Shown here piece after piece: positions 18,794-27,642 of a stretch of 64,000 bases of DNA. The DNA comes from Sulfurimonas sp. (GTDB lineage Bacteria; Campylobacterota; Campylobacteria; Campylobacterales; Sulfurimonadaceae). The DNA is taken from assembly GCF_029027405.1 (NCBI RefSeq), contig NZ_CP093396.1, forward strand, positions 868,001 through 932,000. Reading direction: 5' to 3'. The position numbers were made by a program, and so were the translations under genes. The notes beneath the pieces were generated by a model. The model was not told the origin of the DNA and made no database searches. It saw only the letters and a list, made by a program, of their open reading frames with translations. Each line of letters starts with the position of its first letter. Position 1 is the stretch's first letter.

Positions 18794-21700
18794 ATGTCTA
18801 AACTAATTTACTTAAATAACACTCTAAACCAAAAAACCAAACCCCATAAAACCATAACAGCCCAACTAAAACTATCTGAATATAATCAAGCAGATACTAT
18901 GATGCAAGGAAGAGACTCCTATAGCGTATATGAACTAGAAGGTAAAAGTTCAATCTTAACTGGGTACGAATATAAACTTACCTTTATAAGTGATGAAGAG
19001 ATAAATGTAGAAGATATAGTAGATACAGAAACGCAACTACACTTAAGAGATGAAACAAGCCCACTAAACTCTAAAAAGATATATGGAAAAATCATTGAAG
19101 CTAAAGAGAATGGAAGTGTAGCAAGAAAAAAGCTTTACCAAATAAAAATAGTATCCCCTCTACACTATCTTTCACTTAACCAAAGATATGAAGTTTATCA
19201 AGAGATGAATGTACCTGATATCATTTCATCTATCATTGCAAAATATTCAGTACTACTAAATATTCAACTTGATGTAAAAATAGATACTCAAACTATACCA
19301 AAGCGTCATACTTGTACACAGTATAAACAAAGTGATTTTGAATTTATTAAAATGTTGTGTGAAGAAGAAGGTTACATCCTTCTAATAGATGCATCTTCAA
19401 ATAATCCATACACAGTTACCCTATGTGAACTAAACGAACATGCTCCACTAAATACAGAAATCATAGAATGTACATATAATAAAGTTAAAACATTTTCAAC
19501 ATCAGCACAAGCACAAGACTATTATGAAAATAAAAAGCCTTCCTTAGACTTCAGTATACAAGCAGGACAAGTAATGCATAGTCATACTTTTGCTGATAAT
19601 GAAGTAACATCCCAATTACGCTCAGATATAAAAAAAGAGACTCTCCGTGATAGACTTGATAAACTAGATGAGTCTCTGTATAAAGACCTCTCTCGTTATG
19701 CAAAGATAGATGCAGAACAAGGATTCTCACAAGGTATTAGAGTTCTAGGAAACTCAGAAGAGTTAAGTGTTAAAGATGGAGTGGTTCTAAACCTAAAAGA
19801 TATTAAAGGACATAAGAATACTCAAGTAATTGTTCTAAGTGTAAAGTATAAAGCAACATTTCCAAATGCCTTAGATGAGTATGCTCAAGTTGCAGATGAT
19901 GAAAAACAAGCACAGTACAGTGTAGAGTTTATAGCAATCCCAAGTGATGTTATATATAGACCCCAAGTAATTACCTCCAAACCACGAATCCACTCTATAC
20001 AAACAGCAATAGTTTCAAATACAGATAAAGATACTCAAAAGTTTGCAAATGAAATAGATGTAAACGAAAGAGGAGAGATAAAAGTAATATTTCACTTTGA
20101 TGAAAAGAGACCTACCTCTGCTTATGTACCACTCTCAAATATTTATAGTGGAGATGGCTATGGCGTACAGTTCTTACCTAGAGTTAACTCTGAAGTAATA
20201 GTAAGCTTTATAAATGGAGATATAGATAGACCAATAATAACGGGAGCTTTGCACAATGGAGAGAACCGACATCCATTTAACCTGCCAAAAGAAAAGACAA
20301 AGTCATTTATAAAAACCCAAACAACACCCCAATACGAAGATAAAGAGGGATATAATGAACTACTCTTTGAAGATAAACAAGGAGAAGAGTTACTAAGCCT
20401 AAGAGCACAGAATGATTATGAACTAAATGTACTAAACAATAGTAATACACATATAGCAAACAATAAAAAAACAATCATAGATAATGACCTAGAACTTTCT
20501 GTCCAAAACGATTCAACCCAAACAATAGGAAATGATAAGAAAGTAAATATACTAGGTAATGAGATAAAGACAATAGAAAAAGAGCAAATACTAACAATCA
20601 AAGAAGACCAAGAGATACATATACTTAAAGACTCAAACTCTATTGTTAATAATAACTCATTTAATGTTGTTCAAAAAGATTTAACACAAAGAGTAAAAGG
20701 TTTCTCTACCTCTTTTGTAGAAAAAGATACTCAACAAAAACACCTAGGTAGTAAATACCAACAAGTAGGAGAGAACTTAGCTATAGAAGTAAAAAAAGCA
20801 TACTCCCTAAAAGCAAAGACCATAAAACAAGCAGCAAAAACTATAGAGCTAGACTCAGCAAAGGGAATAAGCTTAAAAGTTGGAGGGAATGTTCTAACAG
20901 TAGATAGCTCAGGTATACACTTTAAAACATCAAACTATGATGATAACTCAGCAAACGCAGGAGTCACTTCAAAAACAGTTAGTATAGAAGACTTGAAAAA
21001 ACCACTCTATGAAAAGATAAGAGTAGTAGGAATGCAAACATCAATCTCTAAACAAGATAAGATTACACAAGAACTTATATATACAGCAAAAGTAGAAAAA
21101 TATGAAGATGGAACATGGAGTGAGACCACAGAACTAAACCCAACACAAACAGCTCAACTAAAATGGTACTTCATAAAAAACAATGATAAGCAAGATAGAG
21201 ATATATTAACAAACACACCAACAGATGATGAGATAGAGATAGATGCTCTCATAATGAAAGTAAAACTACAAGATGATAATATACAACACTACGGACATGC
21301 ACACTGCTTTGTAAATAGCCCAGAAGATGAAACAGAGGGTTATGGACTAAGTGAACTAAAACGCCAAGTAAATGTAGTAGAAGTCTTAGGTAAGAATATA
21401 GTTGAACCTCACTCTACTCAAATAAACTATAGTGTTGAACTAAACATAGATAACCCAACAAAAGATGAGATAAAAGATTTAAAAGTAGAGATACAAGAAA
21501 AAGACTCTTCAGGTAAAGTAACAACTATAGAAGAAAAAGTAAAAGATGACCTTAGCGTAGAACATAAACTTAAAGCAAAAAAAGAAGATGAACCTAAACT
21601 CGTAGAGATAAATATAAAAGTATACCCAAGAGAGTATCCAAAAAACACAGCAGAGACTATCTCTTATGTAAGACCTACACTTGAAGGTGAAATAACAGAT

Positions 21701-23008
21701 GTTTCAATAGATAAACCAACACAAGCCTTCGCTAAAGTAGTAAAACCTGATGAAGAGATAATAATAAAAGCAAATGCAAATATAGAAGATGGTTCAGAAG
21801 TAGAACTGAATATAATTACATTCCTAAAAAACATCTATGAACCTAAAGTATGTAGCTTCGAAGAGTTTGTTAAAAACACAGAGATTCAAAAAACATTAAC
21901 TATGCAAAAAATAGCAACAATGCTAAGTATAGATATAAATGATATACAAGATATACAAGCAGTAGTCAAACATAAAGATAAAGAGTATAAAAGTAATAAA
22001 ACAAGTATACAAAGAACCCTAAAATCAAAACTCTACAAAGAAGATAAAGTTTTAAATGATATAGTAGAAGATATACAAAAGACAGTATTAAAAAAAGGTT
22101 CTAAAGGTAATGAAGTAAAACTTATACAAGAAGCTCTTCAAAAGATGAAAATAGATATAGGTAGTGATGGTATAGATGCTAAGTTAGGAAATGATGGAGA
22201 ACAAGCAGTAATGACTTTCCAAGAGAACTATAAAGCAACACACAACACTCATCAATACAATCAAAGTAAAGCTGACGGAGTAGTAGGAAAGAACACACTA
22301 CTTGCTTTGGATGAGGCTTTGGTTGAGGGGTGGGGGTATGAAGTTAAAGACGAGTTGATTACTAAGAAAATGTTGCAAAAAGTTTGTTCAAGCTATAATC
22401 CAACATCAGAGTTTATGCTTTATCTAAATGAATATGCTAAAGAATTTCAAGTTAACACAGTACTACGCATTTCTCATTTTTTATCACAACTTGCTCATGA
22501 AAGTCAATGCTTTTCAAAGACAAAAGAAAGTTTATACTATACGAAAAACAATTTTTTAAACTTATATAAGAATACTCGTACACCAAACGGTGTTGATTTT
22601 GATAATTATGAAACATATAAGCATTTACTGAAAAATAGTAATTCCTTTGCGAATTGGAGATATGGATATACAAATAAAGAGAATGTAAAAGTGAACCATA
22701 GAGGGAGAGGATATATTCATATTACATGGAAAACAAATTATCAATCATATACTGAATATTATCAAAAAAAGCATAATGATATAACTAAAAATTTTGTGGA
22801 AACGCCAGACCTATTGGAACAACTTCCATATTCATTAGAAGCATCCTTTCATTTTTGGTATAAAAATAATATCAATAGTCTTGCCGATAGTGGAAGCTTA
22901 AGTAGTCATATAAAGAAAGTTACTAAAAAAGTCAATGGTGGTTATAACGGTTTGGCAGATAGAGAAAAAAAATTCACCAAAATACATAAATATATGAAGG
23001 AAAAATAA
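18794..23008 (+). CDS. vgrG: VgrG 4 with GH19 effector
   Basis: 1404 residues, the longest copy. Same core as VgrG 1 and 3. The C-terminal 225 residues form a GH19 domain that is only distantly like that of the headless VgrG: HFLSQLAHES (catalytic Glu near 1236), ESLYYT, GRGYIHITWKTNY near 1303 and ASFHFWYKNN. Predicted to hydrolyse peptidoglycan glycan strands. The needle segment matches the headless copy at marker residues (LELSVQ, RVVGMQ) while the linker matches VgrG 1 (IEDGSEVELN), so the gene is a mosaic. One nucleotide separates its stop from the immunity gene. Confidence 0.95.
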   Translation: MSKLIYLNNTLNQKTKPHKTITAQLKLSEYNQADTMMQGRDSYSVYELEGKSSILTGYEYKLTFISDEEINVEDIVDTETQLHLRDETSPLNSKKIYGKIIEAKENGSVARKKLYQIKIVSPLHYLSLNQRYEVYQEMNVPDIISSIIAKYSVLLNIQLDVKIDTQTIPKRHTCTQYKQSDFEFIKMLCEEEGYILLIDASSNNPYTVTLCELNEHAPLNTEIIECTYNKVKTFSTSAQAQDYYENKKPSLDFSIQAGQVMHSHTFADNEVTSQLRSDIKKETLRDRLDKLDESLYKDLSRYAKIDAEQGFSQGIRVLGNSEELSVKDGVVLNLKDIKGHKNTQVIVLSVKYKATFPNALDEYAQVADDEKQAQYSVEFIAIPSDVIYRPQVITSKPRIHSIQTAIVSNTDKDTQKFANEIDVNERGEIKVIFHFDEKRPTSAYVPLSNIYSGDGYGVQFLPRVNSEVIVSFINGDIDRPIITGALHNGENRHPFNLPKEKTKSFIKTQTTPQYEDKEGYNELLFEDKQGEELLSLRAQNDYELNVLNNSNTHIANNKKTIIDNDLELSVQNDSTQTIGNDKKVNILGNEIKTIEKEQILTIKEDQEIHILKDSNSIVNNNSFNVVQKDLTQRVKGFSTSFVEKDTQQKHLGSKYQQVGENLAIEVKKAYSLKAKTIKQAAKTIELDSAKGISLKVGGNVLTVDSSGIHFKTSNYDDNSANAGVTSKTVSIEDLKKPLYEKIRVVGMQTSISKQDKITQELIYTAKVEKYEDGTWSETTELNPTQTAQLKWYFIKNNDKQDRDILTNTPTDDEIEIDALIMKVKLQDDNIQHYGHAHCFVNSPEDETEGYGLSELKRQVNVVEVLGKNIVEPHSTQINYSVELNIDNPTKDEIKDLKVEIQEKDSSGKVTTIEEKVKDDLSVEHKLKAKKEDEPKLVEINIKVYPREYPKNTAETISYVRPTLEGEITDVSIDKPTQAFAKVVKPDEEIIIKANANIEDGSEVELNIITFLKNIYEPKVCSFEEFVKNTEIQKTLTMQKIATMLSIDINDIQDIQAVVKHKDKEYKSNKTSIQRTLKSKLYKEDKVLNDIVEDIQKTVLKKGSKGNEVKLIQEALQKMKIDIGSDGIDAKLGNDGEQAVMTFQENYKATHNTHQYNQSKADGVVGKNTLLALDEALVEGWGYEVKDELITKKMLQKVCSSYNPTSEFMLYLNEYAKEFQVNTVLRISHFLSQLAHESQCFSKTKESLYYTKNNFLNLYKNTRTPNGVDFDNYETYKHLLKNSNSFANWRYGYTNKENVKVNHRGRGYIHITWKTNYQSYTEYYQKKHNDITKNFVETPDLLEQLPYSLEASFHFWYKNNINSLADSGSLSSHIKKVTKKVNGGYNGLADREKKFTKIHKYMKEK

Positions 23009-23009
23009 T

Positions 23010-23954
23010 ATGAAATTCTTATTAATATTAATTTCAATTGTACATTTTAGTTATGCAGAAAAATGTGAATACAATTATTTTGATAATCAAAACATAGTGA
23101 TTAATACAACCGATAAATTTGGTTGTGAGTATGATAACCGAGATTTGAAAAATTTCAGACAAAACGGTCTTGATTTAGCATTTAATTTAGATGAAACCGA
23201 AGATTCAGGACTTATCTTAAAATCATTTGTAAATTCAGAATACCGCCCCTTTGATAAGTATGAGTATAGTGCTCCAGAAACAGATAAAGTTCGGTTTGTT
23301 GTATATATAAAAACTAAGCAAATAGTTGCAATATCTCATGGTGTTTATTCCTACATTGAAGAAGAAGGCGGTATTACAGGTATAGCTGCTGTATTTTATA
23401 CCATAGATATTTATAAAAATTATAACGGTTTTTTGTTAAAAATAAATTTGTCTAAAAAAGTAGAAACTACATTACATGGAATGGAAGGTTTTTACAATGG
23501 GAATAGTGTAAAGTTCTTATATAAAACAAAATTACCATTAATCAAAAAAATAAATAATCTATACATATCAAATAAGATGATTTTAGTTTCTTTAGAAAAC
23601 TTTTCAAAAAATAAAGACAACTCTTTTGATATAAAAAATAGTTCATTAAACTTAAATGGTTTGAAAAATATTTTAAAAGAGATAAAAATATCTAAAAATA
23701 CATTGGTAAATTATAATAACATTGCTTATTACCTAGAAAAAGCAAAAGCTTACCCAGAAGCAATCTACCTCCTAGAAAAAATACTAGAAAAATACCCAAA
23801 CAGAACAGTAGCCTATATAAATCTAGGAGATGCTTATTGGGGTTTAGCAAACAAAGAAAAAGCTAAACAAGCCTACAGTACATATATAAAACAGATGAAA
23901 GAAAAAGGTAAAGAGAGAAAAATTCCAAAAGTTGTTTTAGAGAGAATAAAGTAA
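23010..23954 (+). CDS. Putative GH19 immunity protein, TPR-tailed
   Basis: 314 residues with a signal peptide (MKFLLILISIVHFSYA). The unique part (20-230) resembles that of the protein at 26011: DNRDLKNFRQNGLDLAF against DARILNEFKANNLELDF, and similar VYIKTKQIVAIS and YFNEKQSIVAIL strands. Both follow GH19-type effector ends, so they are probably one immunity family. The TPR tail begins near residue 225 and is identical in DNA to that of 26011 from about base 23664 (26580 in the other gene). It ends 8 nt before the next vgrG. Confidence 0.72.
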   Translation: MKFLLILISIVHFSYAEKCEYNYFDNQNIVINTTDKFGCEYDNRDLKNFRQNGLDLAFNLDETEDSGLILKSFVNSEYRPFDKYEYSAPETDKVRFVVYIKTKQIVAISHGVYSYIEEEGGITGIAAVFYTIDIYKNYNGFLLKINLSKKVETTLHGMEGFYNGNSVKFLYKTKLPLIKKINNLYISNKMILVSLENFSKNKDNSFDIKNSSLNLNGLKNILKEIKISKNTLVNYNNIAYYLEKAKAYPEAIYLLEKILEKYPNRTVAYINLGDAYWGLANKEKAKQAYSTYIKQMKEKGKERKIPKVVLERIK

Positions 23955-23962
23955 GCTAAAAT

Positions 23963-24585
23963 ATGTCTAAACTCATTTACTTAAATAACACTCTAAACCA
24001 AAAAACCAAACCCCATAAAAGCATCTCAGCCCAACTAAAACTACCTGAATATAATCAAGCAGATACTATGATGCAAGGAAGAAACTCCTATAGCGTATAT
24101 GAACTAGAAGGTAAAAGTTCAATCTTAACAGGATACGAATATAAACTTACCTTCATAAGTGATGAAGAGATAAATGTAGAGGATATAGTAGATACAGAAA
24201 CAGAACTACACTTAAGAGATGAAACAAGCCCACTAAACTCTAAAAAGATATATGGAAAAATCATTGAAGCTAAAGAGAATGGAAGTGTAGCAAGAAAAAA
24301 GCTTTACCAAATAAAAATAGTATCCCCTCTACACTATCTTTCACTTAACCAAAGATATGAAGTTTATCAAGAGATGAATGTACCTGATATCATTTCATCT
24401 ATCATTGCAAAATATTCAGTACTACTAAATATTCAACTTGATGTAAAAATAGATACTCAAACTATACCAAAGCGTCATACTTGTACGCAGTATAAACAAA
24501 GTGATTTTGAATTTATTAAAATGTTGTGCGAAGAAGAAGGTTACATCCTTCTAATAGATGCATCTTCAAATAATCCATACACAGT
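23963..24585 (+). pseudogene. vgrG: VgrG 5, 5' fragment interrupted by IS
   Basis: The first 207 codons or so of a VgrG hub, nearly identical to VgrG 3 (both have KLPEYNQADTMMQGRNSY), stop at the left IS end just after SSNNPYT. The frame runs on into the element as nonsense to 24667. The OB fold, needle, linker, PG-binding region and most of the effector are missing; only the last 30 codons survive beyond the element (25920-26011). This is therefore an insertion combined with a deletion of about 3.5 kb, and not a simple insertion. Confidence 0.9.
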
Positions 24586-25918
24586 ATACTACCCCAATAT
24601 GTCAAGACAACTTTTTCAAAAATCTAATTCCCTAAATACCTGTTACCCTATGCTACATTTTCACTAGATTTAGTGTAATTCTCATCATTGATTTTTAAAC
24701 TATCATAATAAACATTCATAGGTTTTTTATATTTCAATGTCTCATGAAATCTTCTATGATTATAAAATTCTATATAATCCTTAACATCACTTTTGAGAAT
24801 TGATACTCTCTCATATTCATTGAGGTATATTTTTTCAACTTTAGCACTTCTCCAGAACCTCTCAATACAAATATTATCTGTTGCTCTACCTTTACCATCC
24901 ATAGAGATAATTATGTCATTATCTTTTAATGTTTGAGTGTGGATACAGCTTGTATATTGTGACCCTTGATCAGTATTAAATATCTCAGGCTTACCATAGA
25001 GTGCGAGTGCTTCATCTAGTACACCCATGACTAAATCTGTATCCATTGTGTTGGATATTCGCCAAGATAATATTGCTTTAGAATACCAATCAATTATGGC
25101 AGCCATATAGACCATACCACCTTTAATTTTAATATAGGTTATATCTGTTGACCATACTTGGTTTGCTCTTACGATATCTAATCCTCTTATTTTGTAAGAG
25201 TATTTATGATGTTGCTTGTCCGCCCATGTATTTAGTGGTCTTACAGCTAAAACAGCCTGTAATCCTAACTCTCTACGGTATGCCAGCACTGTGTTGGGAC
25301 TGACACGAAAACCATCCTCTAGTAGTTGATAATACACTTTCATATAGCCATAGCTTGGTATCTCTTCAAATACTTTTTCTATATGTTTTTTAATTACATT
25401 TTTAGCAAGATTTACCATTGGTGCATAGAACAAATTACTTCTGTTATAGTTAATAAGATTACATTGTTTTACAACTGATAATGCCTTATTTTCATCTCTA
25501 TCAATCAACTCCTTTTTATAGCTAGAGTCCAAGCTGCTTAACTTTCCCACCGCCCAGTCCTTCTCTACTGTTAGTTGACCTACAACCTTTGCATATTCAT
25601 CAAGTTTAGCTTGTAATCTTACATTCTCTTCTTTGTACTCTTTAATTACTTTTGCAGGTTCCATCGCAACTTCTGCATTTTCCAAGAATATCTTCTTCCA
25701 ATTTTGTAAGTTTTTTGGTGTGATATTATTTACACTTGCTATTTCATTTAGTGTCTTATCTTCTTTTAAAACTTCTAAAACTAACTTTGTCTTGAATTCT
25801 GCTGTATATGTTGTTCTTTTTCGACTCATAAGATTACCTTCTATTTTTATTGTTTAATTTTACTCTTTTAAGAATTAAACTTTAGAAATAGTTGTTTGAT
25901 TTTCTTGGGGTAGTATAC
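24584..25918 (-). mobile_element. IS3-family insertion sequence
   Basis: Bounded by a 14-bp perfect terminal inverted repeat, GTATACTACCCCAA at 24584-24597 and its complement at 25905-25918; the outermost bases are uncertain because GTATAC is self-complementary. It contains one transposase gene on the minus strand. The flanking sequences show no target duplication, in keeping with a deletion next to the element or recombination between two copies. Confidence 0.88.
24648..25829 (-). CDS. IS3-family transposase, OrfA and OrfB in one frame
   Basis: 393 residues. The N-terminal 90 residues are an OrfA-type helix-turn-helix (YTAEFKTKLVLEVLKEDKTL, NITPKNLQNWKK) with a coiled-coil leucine segment. 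Then come the HTH_21 region (IPSYGYMKVYYQLL) and an rve integrase core with the catalytic triad: Asp in WSTDITYIK, Asp in FNTDQGSQYTS and Glu in NICIERFWRSAKVE, the last two about 35 residues apart. Most IS3 elements make the fusion by programmed -1 frameshift; here both parts are in one uninterrupted frame. It looks intact and possibly active. Confidence 0.93.
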   Translation of the reverse strand: MSRKRTTYTAEFKTKLVLEVLKEDKTLNEIASVNNITPKNLQNWKKIFLENAEVAMEPAKVIKEYKEENVRLQAKLDEYAKVVGQLTVEKDWAVGKLSSLDSSYKKELIDRDENKALSVVKQCNLINYNRSNLFYAPMVNLAKNVIKKHIEKVFEEIPSYGYMKVYYQLLEDGFRVSPNTVLAYRRELGLQAVLAVRPLNTWADKQHHKYSYKIRGLDIVRANQVWSTDITYIKIKGGMVYMAAIIDWYSKAILSWRISNTMDTDLVMGVLDEALALYGKPEIFNTDQGSQYTSCIHTQTLKDNDIIISMDGKGRATDNICIERFWRSAKVEKIYLNEYERVSILKSDVKDYIEFYNHRRFHETLKYKKPMNVYYDSLKINDENYTKSSENVA

Positions 25919-25919
25919 A

Positions 25920-26011
25920 ATAGTTACAAAATAATAAATGGTGGAACCAATGGTTTATCTGATAGAAAAGCAAAATTTAATAAAATAATTAAACTAATGG
26001 AAATTAAATAA
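25920..26011 (+). pseudogene. VgrG 5, 3' remnant of GH19 effector
   Basis: Directly after the IS, the + frame reads VTKIINGGTNGLSDRKAKF...KLMEIK and stops, overlapping the next ATG by 1 base. It aligns with the last 30 residues of VgrG 4 (VTKKVNGGYNGLADREKKF...), so the lost effector of this cassette was GH19-like. Confidence 0.85.
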
Positions 26012-26871
26012 TGAAAAAAATAATTTTATTAATATGTATATTGACAATGACTTTATTCGCATACGACAATTACGATGCACGAATTTTAAATGAGTTCAAA
26101 GCTAATAATCTTGAATTAGATTTTACATATGAAGCAAACCAAAAATACCCTGACGATGAGAATTATCCAGATTTAGTAGTTCGAAAAGCAAAGAAAGTAA
26201 TTTTAAAACGGTATAGCTATGAAGGTGCAAAAGCAGAAGTTAAATATGTCTATTTTAATGAAAAACAAAGTATTGTAGCTATTTTGGTTGGATGGAGAAC
26301 AATACATAAGGCGGCAGGAATTGATGGTGAATTTTATGAACTGACCCTATTTAAATTAATTTCTAATAATAGTATTGAAATCAAAAAAATATCTGGACTT
26401 GATGGATATGGAGAAGGGAACAAAGTTGATAAGGAAACAGGTTATACTATAGGTAAGCCAATATCATTTATATATAAGAAAGAAAATGAAATTAAGAAAT
26501 TAGTTGAAAAAATAAATATTTTAGAAGAACTTAATAGTCAAATAAAAAATAAAATGATAAATCTTAATATTAATGCTATCAAAAATATTTTAAAAGAGAT
26601 AAAAATATCTAAAAATACATTGGTAAATTATAATAACATTGCTTATTACCTAGAAAAAGCAAAAGCCTACCCAGAGTCAATCTACCTCCTAGAAAAAATC
26701 TTAAAAAAATACCCAAACAGAACAGTAGCATACATAAATCTAGGAGATGCTTATTGGGGTCTAGCAAACAAAGAAAAAGCTAAACAAGCCTACAGTACAT
26801 ATATAAAACAGATGAAAGAAAAAGGTAAAAAGAGAAAAATTCCAAAAGTTGTTTTAGAGAGAATAAAGTAA
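26011..26871 (+). CDS. Orphan immunity protein, TPR-tailed
   Basis: 286 residues with a signal peptide (MKKIILLICILTMTLFA). The unique part is homologous to the putative GH19 immunity protein at 23010, and the C-terminal 90 residues are the shared TPR tail (GKKRKIPKVVLERIK at the end, one residue different from the others). Its toxin has been destroyed by the IS-linked deletion, but the gene itself is intact. The nearest upstream promoter is unclear: the transposase is on the other strand, so expression would have to start in the IS end or in the 90 bp remnant. Confidence 0.72.
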   Translation: MKKIILLICILTMTLFAYDNYDARILNEFKANNLELDFTYEANQKYPDDENYPDLVVRKAKKVILKRYSYEGAKAEVKYVYFNEKQSIVAILVGWRTIHKAAGIDGEFYELTLFKLISNNSIEIKKISGLDGYGEGNKVDKETGYTIGKPISFIYKKENEIKKLVEKINILEELNSQIKNKMINLNINAIKNILKEIKISKNTLVNYNNIAYYLEKAKAYPESIYLLEKILKKYPNRTVAYINLGDAYWGLANKEKAKQAYSTYIKQMKEKGKKRKIPKVVLERIK

Positions 26872-26879
26872 GCTAAAAT

Positions 26880-27305
26880 ATGTCTAAACTCATTTACTTA
26901 AATAACACTCTAAACCAAAAACCCAAACCCCATAAAAGCATCTCAGCCCAACTAAAACTATCTGAATATAATCAAGCAGATACTATTATGCAAGGAAGAG
27001 ACTCCTATAGCGTATATGAACTAGAAGGTAAAAGTTCAATCTTAACTGGATACGAATATAAACTTACCTTCATAAGTGATGAAGAGATAAATGTAGAGGA
27101 TATAGTAGATACAGAAACAGAGCTACACTTAAGAGATGAAACCAGCCCACTAAACTCTAAAAAGATATATGGAAAAATCATTGAAGCTAAAGAGAATGGA
27201 AGTGTAGCAAGAAAAAAGCTTTACCAAATAAAAATAGTATCCCCTCTACACTATCTTTCACTTAACCAAAGATATGAAGTTTATCAAGTGGAATGTCCCC
27301 TATAA
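26880..27305 (+). pseudogene. vgrG: VgrG 6, truncated to the first third of the hub
   Basis: It starts 8 nt after the immunity gene like the other copies and encodes 136 normal hub residues (closest to VgrG 1: DTIMQGRDSY). At 27288, after YEVYQ, the match ends abruptly and the next bases (TGGAATGTCCCC, then AAAGTAGAC) look like the end of an IS3-family element; a stop follows within 6 codons. It marks the right end of the array. Confidence 0.88.
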
Positions 27306-27389
27306 AGTAGACAAGAATTTAATCCGTTAATTAAGTCTAAAATTCACATAGGATTAGGCAAAAGCTTGAAGTATTTTACTTTAATTTAA
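27288..27389 (+). mobile_element. IS debris at the array's right end
   Basis: 27288-27312 looks like an IS3-family terminus. Then 27321-27389 encodes KSKIHIGLGKSLKYFTLI and a stop, which aligns with the C-terminal segment of the decayed transposase at 46.8 kb (SLHRGLSKSLKLSLV). So two different elements have left scraps here. Confidence 0.5.
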
Positions 27390-27425
27390 AAATTCTTAAA
27401 ACACTGTCGTGGAGGTAATTGTAGG

Positions 27426-27500
27426 TGGTACTCGATACTGGGTTTGAACCAGTGACTTCTTCCATGTCATGGAAGCACTCTACCACTGAGTTAATCGAGC
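27426..27500 (-). tRNA. tRNA-Val (anticodon GAC)
   Basis: A full cloverleaf can be drawn on the minus strand: acceptor GCTCGAT/ATCGAGT (first pair G-U), D stem ACTC/GAGT with loop AGTGGTA, anticodon stem CTTCC/GGAAG with loop ATGACAT (anticodon GAC), T stem ACTGG/CCAGT with loop TTCAAAC, then A and an encoded CCA. Its 3' end faces the T6SS island. Confidence 0.9.
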
Positions 27501-27604
27501 ATAATTTTTTTACTAACTAAAAACATAAGTTTAGCAAAAAATTCTTAAATTATTTTTTATACACTTATAGTTAATATTTATATTTAATTTATGTTTATTG
27601 AGTG

Positions 27605-27610
27605 TATAAT
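27605..27610 (+). promoter_or_regulatory. -10 box upstream of pckA
   Basis: An exact TATAAT lies 32 bp before the pckA start in a very AT-rich stretch with no clear -35, as is usual for sigma70 promoters of Campylobacterota. AGAAGG at 27631-27636 is the likely ribosome site. Confidence 0.45.
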
Positions 27611-27642
27611 TCTACAAACAAAAATATGCCAGAAGGTTAGTT

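Noticed and set aside
25633..25857. A + strand frame of 74 codons within the IS.
   Set aside because: Antisense to the transposase with no independent support.
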